From assembly GCA_963576785.1 (NCBI GenBank), contig OY756140.1, positions 2,604,001-2,668,000 of the forward strand: a stretch of 64,000 bases of DNA, given 5' to 3'. A program made the position numbers and the translations under genes. Positions 58,205-64,000 of this stretch are shown one piece after another. The DNA is from Chlorophyllum brunneum. Lineage: Eukaryota; Basidiomycota; Agaricomycetes; Agaricales; Agaricaceae. Within the stretch, counting starts at the first letter, position 1; each line of letters starts with the position of its first letter. The notes below the pieces were generated by a model, which searched no databases, was not told the origin of the DNA, and saw only the letters and a list, made by a program, of their open reading frames with translations.

Positions 58205-59086
58205 CACGCCTAGCGTATGAGCCAACATATAGGTGTTGTTGCCTACCCAGTGTATCAACACTGAATTGATTAATAGCACCTTGTAATTTCCTGAACGAAT
58301 TGACTCTCGTTTGGCCTGCCACTTACAGGTAATCTACATTTATTCCAAGAGATCGTGGAGCGGTAGGCTATGTAATATACCCTAGATCGGTGTTGCATCC
58401 TTCACCCCAAGAGGGAGACCTGGTTTTCTCGCATGGCTACAATCTTACATTGCGAGACTCACTTTGGACCGCATGGTAAACCCAACGGAGTTGCCTGGAG
58501 GTCGATCTCAATTTGGTTCTCCCAGATCTGAGCTGATTCGTGGACAGGATGGAACCCCGATCCTTGGTCCCCTCTGAGATACATGCAGGTCGCCTTGCCT
58601 AATAGCTTTGTTCTTAACAGGCTGCTCACCCCTCGGCATGGGCAACACAATATTATACTGTGAAGAGTCGGCAAGAGTATGACACTTCCGCGAACCAATC
58701 AGGGATCATGTCTGCCACAAGTAATCACGAATAGAGTTAGCGGAGATAGTGCTTTGTGCACATACTGCGCGTCTGCTTTCCCAGGCTATGCGCATAGTAC
58801 GGGATTTGGCTAGTTTGTTGCCTCCAGCGTTTTTCCTTGTGTCAGTGACGAGCTTATGGCCCCATCGAAACCCCAAGATAGCATGGGGCAGTGCTCTCTT
58901 CACCGAGTTGGTACGTCCAAGTAGGTGCACCTGGCTTCATATATGCACCAGACTCTCCTATGGCATCTGTTCATGCGCGATCACAATGAGGCGGGACACT
59001 CCTTGACTCAACTACGAAATCCTATTCGAGTCGAGGCACGTGCAGGCCATTAGTAAGGCCGCCGGGCCGACGGCACTAACCAAGAT
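58205..59086. other. Intergenic region, about 880 bases, UNG / MTQ2
   Basis: Contains overlapping short frames on both strands near 58706-59006 with no domain. CACGTG occurs at 59037-59042, about 45 bases before the MTQ2 ATG, a possible E-box. No tRNA was seen. Confidence 0.4.
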
Positions 59087-60090
59087 ATGATTCCTACGCC
59101 CGACCTCTTGCACCTTACGAACGAAGACTATGACCGGGTATACGAACCAGCAGGTCAGTGATAGCTGGGATCCTAGGGTGTATCACTAACCTGAAGTCTG
59201 TATAGAGGATACATTTCTCTTTCTAGATGCACTCGAGTCGGATGCTGAGGAGTTGAAAAGTTTGAAACCGCTCATCTGCTTAGAGATCGGGTGTGTTGAG
59301 CCCTTTTGATTGCATCAGGCTACGGCCGCTGATGGTCTTTGGCTACCAGGTCCGGCTCTGGTTGTGTATCCTCATTCATTTCTCAGATACTAGGTCCTTT
59401 CGTCTGTGCGATCCCCTCCACCGTGAGAGCAGCATAATTGCTGACTTCAGTCCAGTATACTTGTGTACAGATATCAACCTTCACGCATGCCGCTGTTCTC
59501 AGCGCACGGGCGGTCAGAACAAGGTTCGGCATTAATTGTCCCACAGACGGGGGGAGGATCTCATATTCGAGGATGATGACAGGTTTCGCTGGAATGTGTA
59601 AATATGTCTTTCGCATCTGCCTTGTCGGCTCGTCTCAGGCGCCAGATCGACATTATCCTCTTCAACCCTCCATACGTACCTACAGAACATGAAGAGGCGC
59701 AAATCGCTCAACAAACTATGGGTCTTTCCGGCGCCTGGGCAGGCGGGCACGATGGTATGCAAGTGACGGACGCTTTTTTGGAATTGGTCAAGGTAAGAAT
59801 ACCCAAGGTTGTTTGAAAACGCTCAATGTCTCGCCCTTAGGACTTGTTATCAGACAAAGGGCGCTTTTATCTCCTCGCGCTCAAACAAAACAACGTTTCC
59901 CAAATTCGACAACGGATGTTGGAGAAATACCGCTTGGAAGGCAAGGTACACTTTCAGGAATTTGGCCCTGTTGATCTTCGCATTAATTCTTTCTCAGGTC
60001 GTTCTACAACGGCGAGCAGGCGGGGAACATCTTTTCGTATTACGTTTCACTCAAGGAACTAACCAACTAGCCAAAAGTGGAGGTACCTAG
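59087..60090 (+). CDS. MTQ2: eRF1 N5-glutamine methyltransferase (HemK2/MTQ2)
   Basis: SAM-dependent enzyme that methylates the GGQ glutamine of release factor eRF1, acting with Trm112. The start at 59087 gives MIPTPDLLHLTNEDYDRVYE; the first intron joins EPA to EDTFLFLDALESDAEEL, the family lead-in. SAM-binding motif I is split by an intron (CLEIG joined to SGSGCVSSFISQIL). The next exon gives YLCTDINLHACRCSQRTGGQ with the acidic ribose ligand. The substrate motif NPPY is present in IDIILFNPPYVPTEHEEAQI, followed by AWAGGHDGMQVTDAFLELV, GRFYLLALKQNNVSQI and VVLQRRAGGEHLFVLRFT; stop at 60090. The exact splice between SQIL and YLCTD is uncertain. Length is about 240 residues, normal. It converges on the tricalbin gene with 79 bases between stops. 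Confidence 0.88.
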
Positions 60091-60169
60091 GGCAAAAAAG
60101 AAAAAGAAATCTCGAGAGTAGAAAATGGAATTGCACGTCGAATACATCAAGATCGTTGAATGAAGAAAG

Positions 60170-63100
60170 CTAATCATCACCCTCAGTTCCGGGCCGTCGG
60201 CCGCGTATACTGAAGCGGGACGGAGATACCATCGACATTGTCCTGGAGACATGTTCACCTGAGGATATTGAACTGTCACTGCTGGGATTCACCGTAGAAT
60301 CAAACTCCAACCGTAGCTTCAAAAGGCCACCATGGCGAAGTTCAATGGAAACGTCGGCAGATGAGATGCCATGAGGTTGGATGTGTCGCCAAATCTAAGA
60401 GTAGACGTCAGGGTGTCGTGAAGTCAGGCAGTAAAAAGATGGCATTACATCGACTTCTCCCGAACCCAACTCTTTGTCTTTGCCGAGAGTTTTATGATCA
60501 TGGATCCAGGCATAAATCTTACCAGTGGAGATTGACGCGGCGAAGATGAAGGTTTCGTTCCTGTATAGTGTTGAGGGGTAAGATTCAGAGAGTACAGGTT
60601 ACAGCTTACCATCCAGGAGTTGTAGTCTTGTGGCTCGTATGCTTAGTCTTGAACTCTTTATCACCGACGCGGAGGGTGACATATGCTTTGGTCTCATTGG
60701 GAGCAAGGTCCTTAGCATCCAGCACCGTTATTCGTAGTGTACCAGGTTGCGACGAATTGCCGTCCATCGAGGGCCTACCCGTTGGGAAAGGTTCACTCTG
60801 GGCAGCCATCGACAAAGGCGCACCAACAGGATGAGAGGACTGGCCAGCGGGAAGGTCAGGTACCGGGGGAACTTCATCGTTATCTTTGTCGCCGCGCCTG
60901 AAGACACTTGTAACTCCGTGGAAGACGCCCTTCCCAGCAGACATAGGCAGGGCACCAATCTGGGTGACTGCACGCCCGGCTGTGCTGAAAGTTGAGGTTT
61001 TCTGACGAACTTTGGCAAGAATCTGGGGATGGAACACCATACGAATACGAATCTGGCCGTGAATTCCATGCTTAGACGTTGTCAAAGGTATGACGTGCTC
61101 TGTGGATGTGAAAGGTTCGAGATCACCGAGGTCGATGCGTGCCGTGCCCAGGCTTTTATTTTGTTCAACCTGGTTCCAGTCAAAGATTTCGACAGTGAAA
61201 TCAGCACCAACGCGGGAAGGCTGGGTTTAGCGTAAGCAAAGCGGAATCATTCCAGGACCACAAAATGTGACGTACTACCATACAGGAAAAGTTTTCATTC
61301 CATTCGGGGGATAAGGTCTTCTTCTTCATGGAAGACTTGAACACTCTCTGGCCATCGAGAGTGAATACGGCATAGGGATCGGATTTACCTCCGCGGTCGA
61401 CGCCACGAATCTCTTGGCCGTCAAGGAGATCAACACGAAGAACACCCATATCTGAGAAATTTTAGCGCTGATGTAGCACATATGTAACAAGGAACTTACT
61501 ATTAACACTCTCCTTGAGGTCCAACTTGATAGGGACAGGGATATACCGAGCTTGAACTGTAACCGTCGATGTTTCATCATCGTGGGTCAGAGTGATCGTT
61601 TGCGGCTCAGCCTAACCATCCCATCGATATCAACGTTGAAACCAGGGGTCAAAGAGCAGATATGAACGCACGAGAGCCTTCTCGAGGAACGTCTTCGCGT
61701 TGTCCTTCCATTCTCCAATGATATCCTCCTGGGAACCTTCATCTGCTTCGTTAAGTTTGAACCAAACCTGACTGAAATCGATTTCCTTGATGAAGCCTTC
61801 GCCAACGTAACCCCATTGCGCATTAGTACTACTCGATTTATTGGTACTGAAGCACGGCCAGTAACCGTCATCCATGAGAACGTCCAATCGTGCTTTTTTC
61901 GTCAAGTGACCCGAGATCACGTCGAACACAACGATACCGGATTCTGCCAATAGTCATCAAGATCGGCTGCCACACTGAGGCCCTGCGTCGACTCACGATG
62001 GCTAAGTAACTCTTCGATGCTCATATCAACACCACGCTCCTCTTCCACCTTAGACTTCTTCGCCGACCCCGGGGTGACAGGGGCCGTTGGCTCGCTAGAC
62101 TTGACACCATTTCCTTCGCCATTGGACACGCCGTTCCCAGTTTCGGTTCCACTTCCGGTAGCGTTCGAATCTATTGAAACGCGCTGGTTGCCCTTCTCTG
62201 TAACCTTGATCGTGACGCCGTGGGGGATTTCGTCATCCGAGGAAGAGTCGGAGTCGTCACCAGACTGCTGCCCTTGGTTCTGCTCCCTGTCGAATGCCAG
62301 GTTTTTGAGAGCCAAGGAGGGAACGAATTCGGCGGTGTAAGTAAGTGATCCTTTGAAGCCTTCACCTTTGTCAAGACGGATGGGTTCATCGACAGATTTG
62401 ATACCAGTGGATGCATAGAGATACTTGAAGTTGTTGGATTCTTCTGCAAGTTCTGAAATGTGAAGCTCAACACTACCAAGTGAACGATCCTGCATTGCTT
62501 ATCAATATCGGTTCACAGAAGTGCTCGCAGGGGCCTTACTCTTGTCAAATGTTGATAGTCCATACATTCCAGCATGAAGGTCTCCTTGAGCGAGTGAACA
62601 GGAATATACAATATCTGATCCCAGACCGGGCTAAGGTCTGATCAACGTGTAAGCTCGAGGCACTGAGTATCAAAACCAAATCCTTACTATTGTTGACAAC
62701 TTCAGTACGACCTTTGACGGTGTTTGCAGCCAATACGCGGACATAAGGATCACTCTGCAGGTGGGTGGTAAGTAACAGGTATAGACAGAAGCGATTATCT
62801 TCTCACCTTGCCGCCAAACGTAGCCTCGACATTCCTGTAACTCCATTTGAGCCTCTCTGTACTCAGCAAACGTGAAGACACATACTTGACATCAGTAGCC
62901 TTGATGATATTCAACCGAACGACACCGATTGGGAACTTGTAGCTATTAAGCCCATGTAAGCTGCCAGCCATAGCAACAGGTTTCCACTCTGCCGAAAGTC
63001 GAAGCCGACCGGACTTGCAACCACTGAGTGGGAACCAATCTCGACCAGCCTCGCCCATACAAGCCAATAAATCAGTGAGCTTGATAGACATATATCCAAC

Positions 63101-64000
63101 GACGGGGTCTTTGAGAAAATCACGGTCATCGATAACTTTGACGGTGATGACGGAGGTGTCCTTGTCAGAGCAGAGGAATTCATAGGGAGCTTCCCAGACA
63201 GGTGAAATGGTGTGCTTGAATCGAGGAGTGGCAAACACGTCATTGGTGGTGTCGTTTCCAAGGAATACTTTGGCAAAGGGGTTGAGATCACCGGAGAGAG
63301 ATTTAGATTGATCGAGATCCTTGGCTTGGTGAATGACAAGGCGGACAATACCAACGCCTGAGTATATCGTTTGTAAGTCATGGATGTAAGAGAAAGATAG
63401 GGATAAGACGACATACTGGATTCAGGAACTTCGGTTGAGCCTTCTGGAGCTTCCAAGACAGGATAGTACTCGATATCATAGCGCAAATCTCCGCGCTCCT
63501 TGCCATCCTTCAACACCGGTGACATGATACCCTCGTGTGAAGAATCTTCCGCAAGGATTGCCATGTCAAAAGTGGAGGTACCGAGAAGCGAGTTCTTCCT
63601 GTGATCGTTGAAATCCCAGAGATGGAGCATAAGAGTTTCGCTGAGAGAGTTGATCAAAATGAACTTGGTCTCCATCCATGTCGGGTTGTAACTAAACCCA
63701 AGAGCGATAAGTAAAGATGAATAAGTGGGCTAAGCAATGAAGCATACGTGTTCTCCTTGTGCTCGGTGCGAGCAAGCTCTTGGCGGTCGTTGATAGAAAG
63801 ACTGACGAAGGGGTCGGGGACGCCACCGCCAATCTTGGTACCTTTGATTCCACGAGCAGAATGAAGTGTAATTTGTAAAACACCGACTGCAGCATCGAGA
63901 GGTTTGCCGGAGAGAAGTTGTTCCAGGTTCAGAGTAAACACATTGGGCTCGTACATCATCGGACCAAGTGTCGCGTGGGTCATATCACGGATGAAAGTAG
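60170..64000 (-). CDS. TCB: Tricalbin-like ER-plasma membrane tether with multiple C2 domains, 5' end cut by window edge
   Basis: Tricalbins (extended synaptotagmins) hold ER to plasma membrane and move lipids through an SMP domain. The frame is open at base 64000, so the N-terminal membrane anchor and most of the SMP domain lie outside; the visible start (ATLGPMMYEPNVFTLNLEQL) is the usual SMP end. At least five C2 domains follow: VGVLQITLHSARGIKGTKIG; VGIVRLVIHQAKDLDQSKSL; IGVVRLNIIKATDVKNVEAT; MGVLRVDLLDGQEIRGVDRG with GGKSDPYAVF; and LRITVLDAKDLAPNETKAYV. Some keep calcium-binding Asp residues (GGVPDPFVSL, KSDPYVRV), others lack them. A disordered acidic linker (GDDSDSSSDDEIP) separates the third and fourth. 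The C-terminus ends RRPGTEGDD at 60170. There are many short introns. Which paralogue (Tcb1/2/3) cannot be told. Confidence 0.9.

Overview
The window comes from a filamentous fungus, most likely a basidiomycete of the Agaricomycetes type. The evidence is many 45-65 nt GT-AG introns with CTRAY-like branch points, very short intergenic spaces, eukaryotic single-copy genes on both strands, and fungal families (OPT transporter, Sfp1-like zinc fingers, microsomal P450, TauD-type dioxygenase, tricalbin). All gene models were read by eye from the six frames. Exon joins are inferred from splice signals and from continuity of known domains.

Layout. 1-9.0 kb: importin alpha (cut by the left edge), a microsomal P450, the proteasome subunit RPN2, and COX6A/COX13 divergent from RPN2. 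9.2-12.3 kb: two unrecognised secretory-pathway proteins with signal peptides, hydrophobic C-termini and GPI-anchor-like ends. 12.5-18.9 kb: ribulose-phosphate 3-epimerase, a DXD glycosyltransferase and pyruvate kinase. 18.9-21.1 kb: gene-poor. 21.2-28.6 kb: MCM3, a secreted repeat protein built from eleven GN(S/R)DW units each followed by a dibasic site, and the splicing factor PRP17/CDC40. 28.8-35.7 kb: a predicted Myb plus Sfp1-like C2H2 fusion transcription factor, the SGT2 co-chaperone, and PRP19 divergent from SGT2. 36.2-46.0 kb: an OPT oligopeptide transporter divergent from a TauD-type dioxygenase, an F-box protein, a possible 66-residue protein, and ALG10. 46.2-64 kb: an intronless Ser/Pro-rich coiled-coil protein, KNL1/Spc7 divergent from a kinesin-6, uracil-DNA glycosylase, the eRF1 methyltransferase MTQ2, and a tricalbin cut by the right edge.

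Most genes are housekeeping: nuclear import, proteasome, respiration, glycolysis and pentose phosphate pathway, replication, splicing, N-glycosylation, kinetochore. ACGCGT or ACGCGN motifs, the MBF cell-cycle box, lie close upstream of MCM3, in the KNL1/kinesin divergent promoter and near UNG, which fits G1/S-type control.

The most interesting item is the repeat precursor at 24.6-25.3 kb. It has a signal peptide, eleven near-identical short peptides, Kex2 dibasic sites after every copy, and synonymous divergence between repeats that suggests the peptide is under selection. A 29-nt-arm imperfect inverted repeat lies just upstream. It looks like a precursor of short secreted peptides (a KEX2-processed repeat protein or RiPP-like precursor). 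No tailoring enzymes of the known fungal RiPP type are visible in this window. Second in interest is the Myb/Sfp1-like fusion regulator.
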